The notes under the pieces: model-generated
Databases searched by the model: none
Seen by the model: the letters and a program-made list of their open reading frames with translations, nothing else
What the model was told of the DNA's origin: nothing
In this document: in pieces, positions 8,719-17,517 of the stretch
Position numbering within the stretch: position 1 is the stretch's first letter
Layout: each line of letters starts with the position of its first letter
Assembly: GCA_900475325.1 (NCBI GenBank)
Contig: LS483371.1
Coordinates: forward strand, 2,108,001 to 2,172,000
Direction of reading: 5' to 3'
Length of the DNA: 64,000 bases
DNA from: Paucimonas lemoignei
GTDB lineage: Bacteria; Pseudomonadota; Gammaproteobacteria; Pseudomonadales; Pseudomonadaceae
Made by a program: the position numbers and the translations under genes

Positions 8719-8810
8719 TGTGGGAGCGAATTCATTCGCGAAGGCGGCAGTACAGGCGACGTATCTTCATCGTATGTACCGGCCCTTTCGCGAATGAATT
8801 CGCTCCCACA
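8719..8810 (+). repeat. REP/REPIN-like palindrome, TGTGGGAGCGAATTCATTCGCGAA family
   Basis: Perfect inverted half-sites enclose about 45 bases between the convergent receptor and glcG genes. The same termini occur at 27096, as a half-site at 53526, and inside the tandem repeat at 18753-19420. Its position suggests it could also end transcription from both sides. Confidence 0.87.
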
Positions 8811-8876
8811 TAGGCCAATTCAACCTTGGCACCGGCGTCAGCACGCAAGTGCGTCAGTCGTCAGACATAAAATTCG

Positions 8877-9284
8877 TTACCCGGCATTCACCGCCGCAAC
8901 CCCCGCCTTAGCCACTTGTGCATCCTGCGCAGCCTGTACGCCCGACACCCCCACTGCGCCAATGACCTCGCCGTCGACGATCACCGGCACGCCACCCTCC
9001 AGGGAGGTCAGCAGTGGCGCGGACAGGAATGCGGTGCGTCCACCGTTGATCGACTTTTCGTAGCCTTTCGATTCACGGCGGCCCAGTGCAGCGGTGCGAG
9101 CTTTTTCGATGCCGATGTAGCTGCTGATGGGCGAAGCACCGTCCAGGCGTTCGAATCCCAGCAGGTGACCGCCGTCATCTACCACGGCGATGGAGACAGC
9201 CCAATTGTTGGCATTGGCATCGCTACGTGCAGCGGCTAGGATCTGAGTGACTTCGGTCTGGGTCAGAACAGCTTTGGTTTTCAT
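8877..9284 (-). CDS. glcG: GlcG/HbpS-family heme-binding-like protein
   Basis: Small (135 residues) protein of the GlcG/HbpS family, last gene of the glycolate oxidase operon. Its exact function is unclear. Typical features are a start LTQTEVTQILAAARSDANAN, then VSIAVVDDGGHLLGFERLDGA and VPVIVDGEVIGAVGVSGV. The ATG at 9284 is followed by the family N-terminus; the upstream extension to 9347 is low-complexity (EPYEPYEPLR) and is rejected. It lies 43 bases after glcF on the same strand, so it is probably co-transcribed. Confidence 0.9.
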   Translation of the reverse strand: MKTKAVLTQTEVTQILAAARSDANANNWAVSIAVVDDGGHLLGFERLDGASPISSYIGIEKARTAALGRRESKGYEKSINGGRTAFLSAPLLTSLEGGVPVIVDGEVIGAVGVSGVQAAQDAQVAKAGVAAVNAG

Positions 9285-9327
9285 CGAATGTTCCCTTGGT
9301 CGTAAAGGTTCGTAAGGTTCGTAAGGT

Positions 9328-10545
9328 TCAGGACAATGCTTCTTCAATCAATTCGATCCAGTGCCGCACCGGGGTTCGCCCGGCACCGCTCAAATGGGTC
9401 TGGCAACCGATATTGGCCGTGGCAATGACCTGCGGCTTGCCGCTTTCCAGGGCGTTCATCTTGTTGTCGCGCAACTGCCGGGCAAGCACCGGTTGGGTGA
9501 TCGAATACGTACCCGCCGAGCCGCAGCACAAGTGGCTATCCGGCACTGCGCTGAGGGTGAAGCCCAGGCGCAACAATACACTTTCTACCGCGCCGCCAAG
9601 CTTCTGCGCGTGCTGCAGCGTGCAGGGGCAGTGAAACGCCAGCCGTAGATCGCCCTGAATGCCGAGGCTTTCCAGTGGCTCATCACGCAGCACTTCCACC
9701 AGGTCCTTGGCCAGCTCACTGACCTTTTGGGCCTTGGCAGCGTAAGCCGGATCGTGGCTGAGCAGGTGCCCGTAATCCTTGACGAAAGCCCCGCAACCGC
9801 TGGCGGTCTGGACGATGGCCAGCGCGCCATTGTTGATGCCGGGCCACCAGGCATCGATATTGCGCCGGGCGCGCTCAAGGCCTGCCTCCTGCGCGTTGAG
9901 ATGGTAGTCCACCGCGCCGCAACAGCCGGCCTGCGTGATGGGTGTGACGCTGATCCCGAGGCGATCAAGCACTCGTGCCGTCGCCGCATTGGTGTTCGGC
10001 GAAAGACCTGGCTGCACACAGCCTTCGAGCAGCAAAACCCGGCGGGCATGACGCACCGCAGGCCGCGCTTTTGCCGGGGTGATGTCGGCAGGCAGTTTGC
10101 TTTTCAAGCTGCCTGGCAACAGGGGGCGAAAGGTCGTGCCCAGTTGCGTCAGGGATTTGAACAGCGCCGCATTGGGCACGACCTTTCGCAGGCTTTCGCG
10201 CAGCAAGCGTTGTGGCAACGGGCGCGGGACGGCGGCGTCGACCACGGCACGGCCAATGTCCAGCAGGTTGTGATAATCGACGCCGGAAGGGCAGGTGGTT
10301 TCGCAGTTGCGGCAGGACAGGCAGCGGTCCAGGTGCAGCTGGGTTTTCTCGGTAACCTCATTGCCTTCCAGTACCTGCTTGATCAGGTAGATGCGCCCGC
10401 GCGGGCCGTCCAGCTCATCGCCCAGCAGTTGATAGGTCGGGCAGGTGGCGTTGCAGAATCCGCAGTGCACGCAACTGCGCAGAATGCTTTCGGCTTCTTC
10501 GGCGCGGGCCAGCTGTTGAGCTTGAGGGCTCAGGGTTGTCTGCAT
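9328..10545 (-). CDS. glcF: Glycolate oxidase iron-sulfur subunit GlcF
   Basis: The 405-residue iron-sulfur subunit passes electrons from the flavin subunits to the respiratory chain during glycolate oxidation to glyoxylate. Two 4Fe-4S motifs are near the N-terminus (CVHCGFCNATCPTYQ and CLSCRNCETTCPSGV). Two cysteine-rich CCG-type domains follow (GCCGAVDYHLN and CCGSAGTYS). Length fits GlcF (about 407). I set the start at 10545 (MQTTLSPQAQQ), two bases after the glcE stop; the longer frame would run through glcE coding sequence. It acts with GlcD and GlcE at the inner membrane. Confidence 0.96.
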   Translation of the reverse strand: MQTTLSPQAQQLARAEEAESILRSCVHCGFCNATCPTYQLLGDELDGPRGRIYLIKQVLEGNEVTEKTQLHLDRCLSCRNCETTCPSGVDYHNLLDIGRAVVDAAVPRPLPQRLLRESLRKVVPNAALFKSLTQLGTTFRPLLPGSLKSKLPADITPAKARPAVRHARRVLLLEGCVQPGLSPNTNAATARVLDRLGISVTPITQAGCCGAVDYHLNAQEAGLERARRNIDAWWPGINNGALAIVQTASGCGAFVKDYGHLLSHDPAYAAKAQKVSELAKDLVEVLRDEPLESLGIQGDLRLAFHCPCTLQHAQKLGGAVESVLLRLGFTLSAVPDSHLCCGSAGTYSITQPVLARQLRDNKMNALESGKPQVIATANIGCQTHLSGAGRTPVRHWIELIEEALS

Positions 10546-10547
10546 GG

Positions 10548-11627
10548 TCAGATCTCCGCGTACATCCGCCCAGGGTTGAAGATTTCCTGAGGGTCGAGTT
10601 GGGCCTTGAGCTGGCGGTGGTAGCGCAACAGAGCGGCAGGCAGCGGCTGGAACGGACTGTCTTGTTGACCAGGGCTGTAACAGGTGGCGTGACCGCCAAC
10701 GTCGCTCACGGCAGCACGAAGGGTTGCTGCGTCGGCCGTGGATTTCAGCCAGCGTTGCGCGCCTCCCCAATCGATCAACTGTTCACCCGGCAGGTTGAGC
10801 ACGCCGGTGTTGTTCGGCACCGACAAGCGCCACAACGGCGCTGGATCACTAAAAAAATCCAGCTGCTGTTCATTCAGATGCTGCCAATAGCTCGGGTCGA
10901 TCTGTTCGCCGCCCAGACGGTCATGGGCCGCAGCCACCGAGCCTTCGCCACCTTCCAGGCGCAAACGCAGCACGCCGTTTTCAACACTTGCTGCACTGAT
11001 CGGCAACGGCTGCTGGCCCCACTCGGCAAGCCGGGCGAGGGCGCGAGCGTCGTCCAGTTCCAGCGCGATGCTGCTGCACAGACGGGGTTTGGGCAGGACC
11101 TTGAGGGACACTTCGGTCAACACACCCAGGCAACCAAAACTGCCCGCCATCAAGCGCGACAGATCGTAACCGGCGACGTTTTTCATCACCTCGCCGCCAA
11201 AACGCAGGTGTTTGCCCAGGCCGGTAATGACCCGGGTGCCCAGCACATAATCGCGCACGGATCCGGCCCAGGGCCGACGTGGCCCGGACAAACCCGCAGC
11301 CACCATGCCGCCCAGCGTGGCCTCGCCAAATTGCGGAGGTTCGCAGGGCAGCATCTGCCCGGCCGCATCCAGCGCGGCGCAGAGTTCGCGCAGCGGGGTG
11401 CCGGCCCGGGCGGTGATCACCAACTCGGTGGGGTCGTAACTGACGATGCCACTGTGGGCGCGGGTGTCGAGGATTTCACCGGCCACTTCGCGGCCCAGGA
11501 ATGCCTTGCTGTTGCCGCCCTGGATCCGCAATGGCGTGCCGTTGTGCAGCGCCTGATTGACCTGCTCCAGCAGCAGGGCGCTGGCGTCGTTGTCGGGAGC
11601 GTGATGCTCACGTGGATTGGCGATCAT
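10548..11627 (-). CDS. glcE: Glycolate oxidase FAD-binding subunit GlcE
   Basis: Second flavin-binding subunit (359 residues) of glycolate oxidase. The PCMH-type FAD fold covers roughly residues 15-170: LRIQGGNSKAFLGRE, VSYDPTELVITARAGTPL, and LPCEPPQFGEATLGGMVAAG. The start ATG at 11627 shares its first base with the glcD stop (TGATG), which implies coupled translation; the frame further upstream is a shadow of glcD. It is needed for activity together with GlcD and GlcF. Confidence 0.95.
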   Translation of the reverse strand: MIANPREHHAPDNDASALLLEQVNQALHNGTPLRIQGGNSKAFLGREVAGEILDTRAHSGIVSYDPTELVITARAGTPLRELCAALDAAGQMLPCEPPQFGEATLGGMVAAGLSGPRRPWAGSVRDYVLGTRVITGLGKHLRFGGEVMKNVAGYDLSRLMAGSFGCLGVLTEVSLKVLPKPRLCSSIALELDDARALARLAEWGQQPLPISAASVENGVLRLRLEGGEGSVAAAHDRLGGEQIDPSYWQHLNEQQLDFFSDPAPLWRLSVPNNTGVLNLPGEQLIDWGGAQRWLKSTADAATLRAAVSDVGGHATCYSPGQQDSPFQPLPAALLRYHRQLKAQLDPQEIFNPGRMYAEI

Positions 11628-13126
11628 CAGAAGCGCTCCAGTTCCGGAAAAGGCAACTTGCCCATGTGCACATGCATCGCGCCAAATTCGGCGCAACGAT
11701 GCAGGGTCGGGATGTTCTTGCCGGGGTTGAGCATGCCGCCCGGGTCGAACGCCGCTTTCACGGCATGGAACAAGGTCAGCTCGTCGCTGTTGAACTGGGC
11801 GCACATCTGATTGATTTTCTCCCGGCCCACGCCATGCTCGCCGGTAATGCTGCCGCCGACTTTCACGCACAGTTCGAGGATCTTGCCGCCCAGGGCTTCA
11901 GCGCGCTCCAGTTCGCCAGGCTGATTGGCGTCGAACAGAATCAGCGGGTGCATATTGCCGTCCCCGGCATGGAACACATTGGCAACCCGCAGGCCGTATT
12001 CGGTGGACAGCGCCGCAATCCCTTGTAGCACGCCGGGGAGTTCGCGGCGTGGGATGGTGCCGTCCATGCAGTAGTAATCCGGCGACAAGCGGCCCACAGC
12101 GGGGAAGGCATTCTTGCGTCCGGCCCAGAAGCGCACCCGCTCGGCTTCGTCTTTGGCCTGGCGCAGTTCGGTGGCCCCGGCGTCGGTCAGGACGGCGCGA
12201 ACCCGCTCGCAGTCGTCATGCACATCGGCTTCAACGCCGTCCAGTTCGCAGAGCAGAATCGCTTCGGCGTCCACCGGGTAACCGGCGTGGATGAAGTCTT
12301 CGGCTGCGCGGATCGCCAGGTTGTCCATCATCTCCAGACCTCCGGGGATGATCCCTGCCGCAATGATGTCGGCGACGGCGCGACCGGCTTTTTCCACCGA
12401 GTCAAACGCCGCCAGCAACACCTTGGCCACCTGGGGTTTGGGCAGCAGTTTGACGGTTACTTCAGTGATGACGCCAAGCATGCCTTCGGAGCCGGTGAAC
12501 AATGCCAGCAAGTCGAAGCCCGGCGAGTCCAGCGCTTCTGAGCCCAGCGTCAGATGCTCGCCTTCGACGGTGAGGATTTCCAGCTTGAGCAGGTTGTGCA
12601 CGGTCAGGCCATATTTAAGGCAATGCACCCCGCCGGCGTTTTCCGCCACGTTGCCGCCGATGGAGCAAGCGATTTGCGAGGAGGGGTCCGGCGCGTAATA
12701 CAAGTCATAAGGGGCGGCAGCCTGGGAGATCGCCAGGTTGCGCACGCCAGGCTGAACCCGCGCAATACGCGCCGCCGGGTCGATCTCCAGAATCTGGTTG
12801 AAGCGCGCCATCACCAGCAACACACCTTGCTCCAGCGGCAAGGCGCCACCGGACAACCCCGTCCCGGCGCCGCGAGCCACCACCGGCACACGGCGTTGAT
12901 GGCAGATTTTCAGCAGCGTCTGGACTTCTGCAAGGTGCCGGGGCAGGGCAACCAGCATCGGCGTGGTGCGATAGGCCGACAGCCCGTCGCACTCGTAGGG
13001 TCGCAGCTCTTCCGGGCGATGCAGTACATCCAGATCAGGCAGCTGGCGTTGCAAGTCTGCGAGCAACTGCTGCTTGTCGACCACCGGCAGAACGCCATCG
13101 ACGCGTTCGTCGTAGAGAATATTCAT
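11627..13126 (-). CDS. glcD: Glycolate oxidase catalytic subunit GlcD
   Basis: FAD-linked subunit (499 residues, the expected length) that oxidises glycolate, and often D-lactate, to the 2-keto acid. The FAD-binding domain is at about residues 50-230: VPVVARGAGTGLSGGALPL, CSIGGNVAENAGGVHCLKYG. The C-terminal cap carries VFHAGDGNMHPLILFD and GSITGEHGVGREK, the substrate/flavin-contacting segments of this family. It is first in a glcD-E-F-G operon. Neither the regulator glcC nor malate synthase glcB is adjacent, so control comes from elsewhere. Confidence 0.96.
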   Translation of the reverse strand: MNILYDERVDGVLPVVDKQQLLADLQRQLPDLDVLHRPEELRPYECDGLSAYRTTPMLVALPRHLAEVQTLLKICHQRRVPVVARGAGTGLSGGALPLEQGVLLVMARFNQILEIDPAARIARVQPGVRNLAISQAAAPYDLYYAPDPSSQIACSIGGNVAENAGGVHCLKYGLTVHNLLKLEILTVEGEHLTLGSEALDSPGFDLLALFTGSEGMLGVITEVTVKLLPKPQVAKVLLAAFDSVEKAGRAVADIIAAGIIPGGLEMMDNLAIRAAEDFIHAGYPVDAEAILLCELDGVEADVHDDCERVRAVLTDAGATELRQAKDEAERVRFWAGRKNAFPAVGRLSPDYYCMDGTIPRRELPGVLQGIAALSTEYGLRVANVFHAGDGNMHPLILFDANQPGELERAEALGGKILELCVKVGGSITGEHGVGREKINQMCAQFNSDELTLFHAVKAAFDPGGMLNPGKNIPTLHRCAEFGAMHVHMGKLPFPELERF

Positions 13127-13288
13127 GGGTTCGTGACCCTGTGTTGTTTTTATAGGGGCATGCTTATCACGACAGCTTCATCACATCAGGCAGCCTGCAT
13201 CATTAAGCGTTCATCGCGACTGTGTCCAGGTTTTCGACTGGGCCTTTAGTCGAGTATGCGATTGACAGCGGTGGGTGGATCGCTCAAG

Positions 13289-13303
13289 TTACGCATTACG
13301 TAA
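13289..13303 (+). promoter_or_regulatory. Candidate HmgR operator in front of maiA
   Basis: TTACG-CATTA-CGTAA is a perfect 5-5-5 inverted repeat ending 22 bases before the maiA ATG. The same arms with a near-complementary centre occur at 16136-16150 between hmgR and hmgA. This suggests HmgR also represses maiA, which is separated from the hmgA-fahA operon here. Binding is inferred only from shared sequence. Confidence 0.6.
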
Positions 13304-13325
13304 ATTAATTACGAAAATAACAACA

Positions 13326-13958
13326 ATGGACCTCTACACCTATTACCGCTCCACCTCAAGCTACCGGGTGCGTATCGCGCTTGCGTTGAAGAGGCTGGAT
13401 TACACGTCGATCCCGATCAATCTGCTGGGGCGAGAACAGTTCGAGTCGGCTTATCAGGCCGTCAACCCGCAGCGCCGGGTGCCTGCGTTACGCATAGATG
13501 ATCAACTGGTTATCTATCAATCCACGGCCATCATCGAATACCTGGAAGACCGCTATCCAGAAAGCCCGCTGCTGTCCTCGAACCTGGAGACTCGCGCCTT
13601 GCAACGTGCTGCCGCATCGTTGATTGCCTGCGATATTCACCCGCTGCACAACGTTTCAGTGCTCAACCAATTGCGGGGCCTGGGGCACAGCGAGGATGAG
13701 GTCAATCAGTGGATCGGCCACTGGATCAGCCTGGGCCTGACGGCGGTGGAGCAGATGATTGGCGACAGCGGTTATTGTTTTGATGAGCAGCTGCCGAGCA
13801 TGGCGGATGTGTATTTACTGCCGCAGGTGTACTCGGCTCGGCGCTTCAATGTCGACCTGAGCCCGTACCCACGGATACTGCGGGTCGAAACACTCGCGTT
13901 GGACCATTGGGCGTTTCAGGTTGCGCACCCCGATGCACAACCTGACAAGCCGGAGTAG
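13326..13958 (+). CDS. maiA: Maleylacetoacetate isomerase
   Basis: Glutathione-dependent zeta-class GST that isomerises maleylacetoacetate to fumarylacetoacetate, the step between HmgA and FahA. The 210 residues show the zeta N-terminus (MDLYTYYRSTSSYRVRIALA, with the catalytic Ser-Ser pair), the glutathione segment VNPQRRVPALRIDD...QSTAIIEYLED, and the diagnostic CDIHPLHNVSVL. The ATG at 13326 matches the family N-terminus; a GTG at 13275 would place the operator inside the gene. No Shine-Dalgarno is visible before this ATG. In P. putida the gene sits with hmgA and fahA; here it is upstream of hppD in the same region. Confidence 0.95.
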   Translation: MDLYTYYRSTSSYRVRIALALKRLDYTSIPINLLGREQFESAYQAVNPQRRVPALRIDDQLVIYQSTAIIEYLEDRYPESPLLSSNLETRALQRAAASLIACDIHPLHNVSVLNQLRGLGHSEDEVNQWIGHWISLGLTAVEQMIGDSGYCFDEQLPSMADVYLLPQVYSARRFNVDLSPYPRILRVETLALDHWAFQVAHPDAQPDKPE

Positions 13959-14099
13959 TGTGGTCGTTATGAAAATTCTTGGCCTGCAACTGATTTTTGG
14001 TGATTTCCTGGCTCGCAGCGTGCGCGGTATTCCGTGCGCGCCGCCCGCAGAAAAGTGATCGCGACCTCGCCAATCCACTTTCCTGCAAGGAGCCATACC

Positions 14100-15176
14100 A
14101 TGGCTGATCTCTACGAAAACCCAATGGGCCTGATGGGCTTTGAATTCATCGAGTTCGCATCGCCTACGCCCAATACCCTTGAGCCTGTGTTTCAGATCAT
14201 GGGCTTCACCAAGGTCGCCGTGCACCGCTCCAAAGACGTGGTGCTTTATCGCCAGGGCGGCATCAATATCATCCTCAATAACGAACCCAACAGCCTGGCC
14301 TCTTACTTTGCCGCCGAGCATGGGCCATCGGTGTGCGGCATGGCGTTTCGCGTCAAGGATTCCCACAAAGCCTATCAACGCGCCCTTGAGTTGGGCGCGC
14401 AACCGGTGGAAATCGGCACCGGACCGATGGAGCTGCGCCTGCCAGCGATCAAAGGCATTGGCGGCGCGCCGCTGTACCTGATCGACCGGTTTGGCGAAGG
14501 CACGTCGATCTATGACATCGACTTCAACTTCATCGAAGGCGTTGACCGCAATCCGGAGGGGGCGGGGCTGAAGTTCATCGACCACCTGACTCACAACGTC
14601 TATCGCGGGCGCATGGCCTACTGGGCAGGCTTCTACGAGAAGCTGTTCAATTTTCGCGAGATTCGTTACTTCGACATCAAGGGCGAGTACACCGGCCTGA
14701 CCTCCAAGGCCATGACCGCTCCGGACGGCATGATCCGCATCCCGCTCAATGAGGAATCATCCAAGGGCGCGGGGCAGATCGAAGAGTTCCTGATGAAGTT
14801 CAACGGGGAGGGCATTCAGCATGTGGCGTTCTTCACCGACGACCTGATTAAAACCTGGGACGCGCTCAAAGCCATCGGCATGCGGTTCATGACCGCGCCG
14901 CCGGAGACGTATTACGAAATGCTCGAAGGCCGCCTGCCCAATCATGGCGAGCCGGAAGCCGAATTGAAAAGCCGTGGCATTCTGCTCGATGGCTCATCTG
15001 ACGGCGGAGAGCGGCGCTTGTTGCTGCAGATCTTTTCGGAAACCCTGATGGGGCCGGTGTTCTTCGAATTCATCCAGCGCAAGGGCGACGATGGTTTCGG
15101 CGAGGGTAACTTCAAGGCGTTGTTTGAATCCATCGAGCGGGATCAGATCAAGCGTGGGGTGTTGGCGGTGGAATAA
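14100..15176 (+). CDS. hppD: 4-hydroxyphenylpyruvate dioxygenase
   Basis: Fe(II) enzyme converting 4-hydroxyphenylpyruvate to homogentisate in tyrosine breakdown. The product is 358 residues, the known Pseudomonas length. The iron ligands are visible at His162 (FIDHLTHNV), His241 ([11 protein letters not shown]) and Glu323 ([11 protein letters not shown]), matching the family's 2-His-1-Glu triad. The ATG at 14100 has an AAGGAG ribosome site. It lies 141 bases after maiA. Its product is the substrate of HmgA downstream, so maiA, hppD, hmgA and fahA together take 4-hydroxyphenylpyruvate to fumarate and acetoacetate. No copy of the hmgR palindrome is visible in front of it. Confidence 0.97.
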   Translation: MADLYENPMGLMGFEFIEFASPTPNTLEPVFQIMGFTKVAVHRSKDVVLYRQGGINIILNNEPNSLASYFAAEHGPSVCGMAFRVKDSHKAYQRALELGAQPVEIGTGPMELRLPAIKGIGGAPLYLIDRFGEGTSIYDIDFNFIEGVDRNPEGAGLKFIDHLTHNVYRGRMAYWAGFYEKLFNFREIRYFDIKGEYTGLTSKAMTAPDGMIRIPLNEESSKGAGQIEEFLMKFNGEGIQHVAFFTDDLIKTWDALKAIGMRFMTAPPETYYEMLEGRLPNHGEPEAELKSRGILLDGSSDGGERRLLLQIFSETLMGPVFFEFIQRKGDDGFGEGNFKALFESIERDQIKRGVLAVE

Positions 15177-15193
15177 ACCTGTCGGCTAGCCCC

Positions 15194-15271
15194 CCTGTAG
15201 GAGCTGCCGAAGGCTGCGAACTGCGCAGTGTCAGGCAGTCAGTCTTCGCAGCCTTCGGCAGCTCCTACAGG
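15194..15271 (+). repeat. REP/REPIN-like palindrome, GTAGGAGCTGCCGAAGGCTGCGA family
   Basis: Near-perfect inverted half-sites sit between the convergent hppD and hmgR genes. It is the best-preserved copy of this family in the window. Confidence 0.87.
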
Positions 15272-15281
15272 TCGATGCCAC

Positions 15282-16076
15282 TCAGCCAAACAGCGTGCTA
15301 TCCCCACCCATGCGCAGACTGATCACCTTGGCCGTCGCCCGCAATCGCAGCGCGGCCTCGGCCTGGCGCTCATCGGTGAACACCGACGCAGAACCGACCA
15401 TGGTGATGACTCCGGCCAGCTTGTTGCCGACGCTGAACAGCGGTGACGACACCGCATTGACCCCTGCCATCAACAGCCCGCGAATCTGATGCACGCCGCA
15501 ACTGCGGATGTCGTTGAGATGTTGCTCGATGTCCTGTAGCTGAGTGGCATTCAAGTGTGCGGCTTCCTGGCTGCGCAGCCCGGCCGTTTCAGCCGCGCTC
15601 AAAAAGGCATCGAAGACCAGCCCCGTCGATGAGTTCAGCAACGGCAGCACCGAACCGACCTGGGTCACCAGCGTCACTGCGCCGCTTGAGGGCTCGACAT
15701 AGACCACGGTCGGCCCCTTGTTGCCCCACACCGCCAGAAAGCAGGTCTCGTTCAGCTCATCGCGCAAGGTCGCCAGGTGCGGCGCGGTGATCTTCAGCAC
15801 GTCCAGATGACCGACGGCAGCCAGCCCGACGGCAAGCGCTTCGCGACCAAGCCCGTAATGATTGGTCACCTCATCCTGCTCGGCGAAACCGCTGGCAATC
15901 AGCGCCTGCAGATAGCGGTGGACCTTGCTGGCTGGCATCTGAACGTGTTCTGCCAGCTTCGACAGGGACGTCGACGGCGCCAGTTCGGCCAAGGCCTTGA
16001 GAATGCCCATGCCCACTTCGGCGGCCTGAACCTTTTGCTGGCGCGGGGCTGAAGGGCTTTCGATGTCTGTATTCAT
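15282..16076 (-). CDS. hmgR: IclR-family repressor of homogentisate genes
   Basis: Regulator of 264 residues, divergent from hmgA. An N-terminal winged helix-turn-helix is at about residues 20-80 (GMGILKALAELAPSTSLSKL...MPASKVHRYLQALIASGF). The C-terminal IclR effector domain follows (LRDELNETCFLAVWG, VYVEPSSGAVTL, SSPLFSVGNKLAGVITMVG). In P. putida HmgR represses the hmg genes and homogentisate is the inducer; position and sequence support the same role here. The palindromes at 16135-16151 and 13289-13303 are its likely operators. Confidence 0.92.
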   Translation of the reverse strand: MNTDIESPSAPRQQKVQAAEVGMGILKALAELAPSTSLSKLAEHVQMPASKVHRYLQALIASGFAEQDEVTNHYGLGREALAVGLAAVGHLDVLKITAPHLATLRDELNETCFLAVWGNKGPTVVYVEPSSGAVTLVTQVGSVLPLLNSSTGLVFDAFLSAAETAGLRSQEAAHLNATQLQDIEQHLNDIRSCGVHQIRGLLMAGVNAVSSPLFSVGNKLAGVITMVGSASVFTDERQAEAALRLRATAKVISLRMGGDSTLFG

Positions 16077-16134
16077 GCGAGGCTGCGCCGGTCTGAGGAG
16101 GCTGCTTTATAGCTTGACCCACCCTTAAACTCAA

Positions 16135-16151
16135 ATTACGTTATGCGTAAT
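16135..16151 (+). promoter_or_regulatory. Candidate HmgR operator between hmgR and hmgA
   Basis: ATTACG-TTATG-CGTAAT is a 17-base perfect 6-5-6 inverted repeat, 58 bases from the hmgR start and 58 bases from the hmgA ATG. It can control both divergent promoters. As I recall, the P. putida HmgR operator is also a 17-base palindrome. The core repeats in front of maiA. Confidence 0.7.
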
Positions 16152-16209
16152 CAGTTTCTGTTAAATGTAATTTTTAGTTGCTCATCTCCAATAAGAACAA
16201 GAGGTCGCG

Positions 16210-17517
16210 ATGGTCACTCATCAGTCTGCCGAGCCGTTGGTTTATCAGTCCGGCTTCGGTAACCAGTTCAGCAGTGAAGCGCTGCCCGGCGCCTTGCCCG
16301 TGGGGCAGAATTCCCCGCAGCAACATGCACTGGGGTTATACGCCGAACAGCTTTCCGGCACCGCTTTTACCGTCCCGCGCGCAGAAGCCAGACGCACCTG
16401 GCTGTATCGCATCAAGCCTTCGGCCATGCACCCGCGATACGAGCGACTGGAACGGCAGATCACGGGTCAGCAAATGGGCCCCATCACCCCCAATCGCCTA
16501 CGCTGGAATGCCTTTGAGTGCCCCGCTGAACCCACTGACTTCATCGACGGCCTGCACGTCATGGCCAGCACCTGTGCGGCCGACCAGGCCAAGGGCGTAA
16601 CGGTCTACAACTACTGCGCCACGGCCTCGATGCAACGTGCTTTCTTCAACGCCGATGGCGAATGGTTGATCGTGCCGCAGCTAGGGCGTTTGCGGATCGT
16701 CACCGAATTGGGTTTGCTGGACATTGCCCCGCAGGAAATCGCCGTATTGCCGAGGGGCTTGAAGTTCAGCGTGCACGTGCTCGACGCCAATGCCAGAGGC
16801 TATGTCTGTGAAAACCATGGCAGCGCCCTGCGGTTACCGGACCTAGGGCCGATTGGCAGCAATGGTCTGGCCAACCCTCGGGACTTTCTGGCGCCTTGCG
16901 CATGGTTCGAGGAACGCGATGAACCGGTGACGCTGGTGCAGAAATTCCTCGGCGAGCTGTGGGCAACGCAACTGGATCACTCGCCCTTCGACGTGGTGGG
17001 TTGGCACGGCAACAACGTGCCCTACAAATACGACCTGCGCCGTTTCAATACCTTGGGCACGGTGAGTTTCGACCATCCTGACCCTTCGATTTTTACCGTG
17101 CTGACGTCTCCCGGGAGCGTTCATGGGCAGGCCAACGTCGACTTTGTGATCTTCCCGCCGCGCTGGATGGTGGCGCAAAACACCTTCCGCCCACCGTGGT
17201 TCCATCGCAACCTGATGAACGAATTCATGGGCCTGATCGACGGCGCCTACGACGCCAAGGCCGCGGGCTTCATGCCTGGCGGCGCCTCGCTGCACAACTG
17301 CATGAGTGCCCACGGCCCGGATAACGTCACGGTGCAGAACGCTATCGCCGCGACCCTGCAACCCCACAAGATTGAGAACACCATGGCCTTCATGTTCGAG
17401 ACCGGCAACGTGCTGCGCCCCAGTGTGCACGCCTTGCAGTGCCCCGAGCTGCAGAGCGATTACGACGCGTGCTGGACCGGCATGGCGAACATGTTCAGAA
17501 AAGGAATGCCGCAATGA
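16210..17517 (+). CDS. hmgA: Homogentisate 1,2-dioxygenase
   Basis: Ring-opening Fe(II) enzyme that turns homogentisate into maleylacetoacetate; loss of this step usually gives brown pyomelanin. The 435-residue product has the family signature [19 protein letters not shown]. The iron ligands are His332 and Glu338 ([13 protein letters not shown]) and His368 (CMSAHGPDN). ATG 16210 follows an AAGAGG ribosome site. Its stop overlaps the fahA start in ATGA, so the two are translationally coupled. Confidence 0.97.
   Translation: MVTHQSAEPLVYQSGFGNQFSSEALPGALPVGQNSPQQHALGLYAEQLSGTAFTVPRAEARRTWLYRIKPSAMHPRYERLERQITGQQMGPITPNRLRWNAFECPAEPTDFIDGLHVMASTCAADQAKGVTVYNYCATASMQRAFFNADGEWLIVPQLGRLRIVTELGLLDIAPQEIAVLPRGLKFSVHVLDANARGYVCENHGSALRLPDLGPIGSNGLANPRDFLAPCAWFEERDEPVTLVQKFLGELWATQLDHSPFDVVGWHGNNVPYKYDLRRFNTLGTVSFDHPDPSIFTVLTSPGSVHGQANVDFVIFPPRWMVAQNTFRPPWFHRNLMNEFMGLIDGAYDAKAAGFMPGGASLHNCMSAHGPDNVTVQNAIAATLQPHKIENTMAFMFETGNVLRPSVHALQCPELQSDYDACWTGMANMFRKGMPQ

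Noticed and set aside
14009..14024. Sigma-54-like TGGCTCG-N4-GTGCG upstream of hppD
   Set aside because: GG/GC spacing is right but the remaining bases match poorly, and no activator site is evident.
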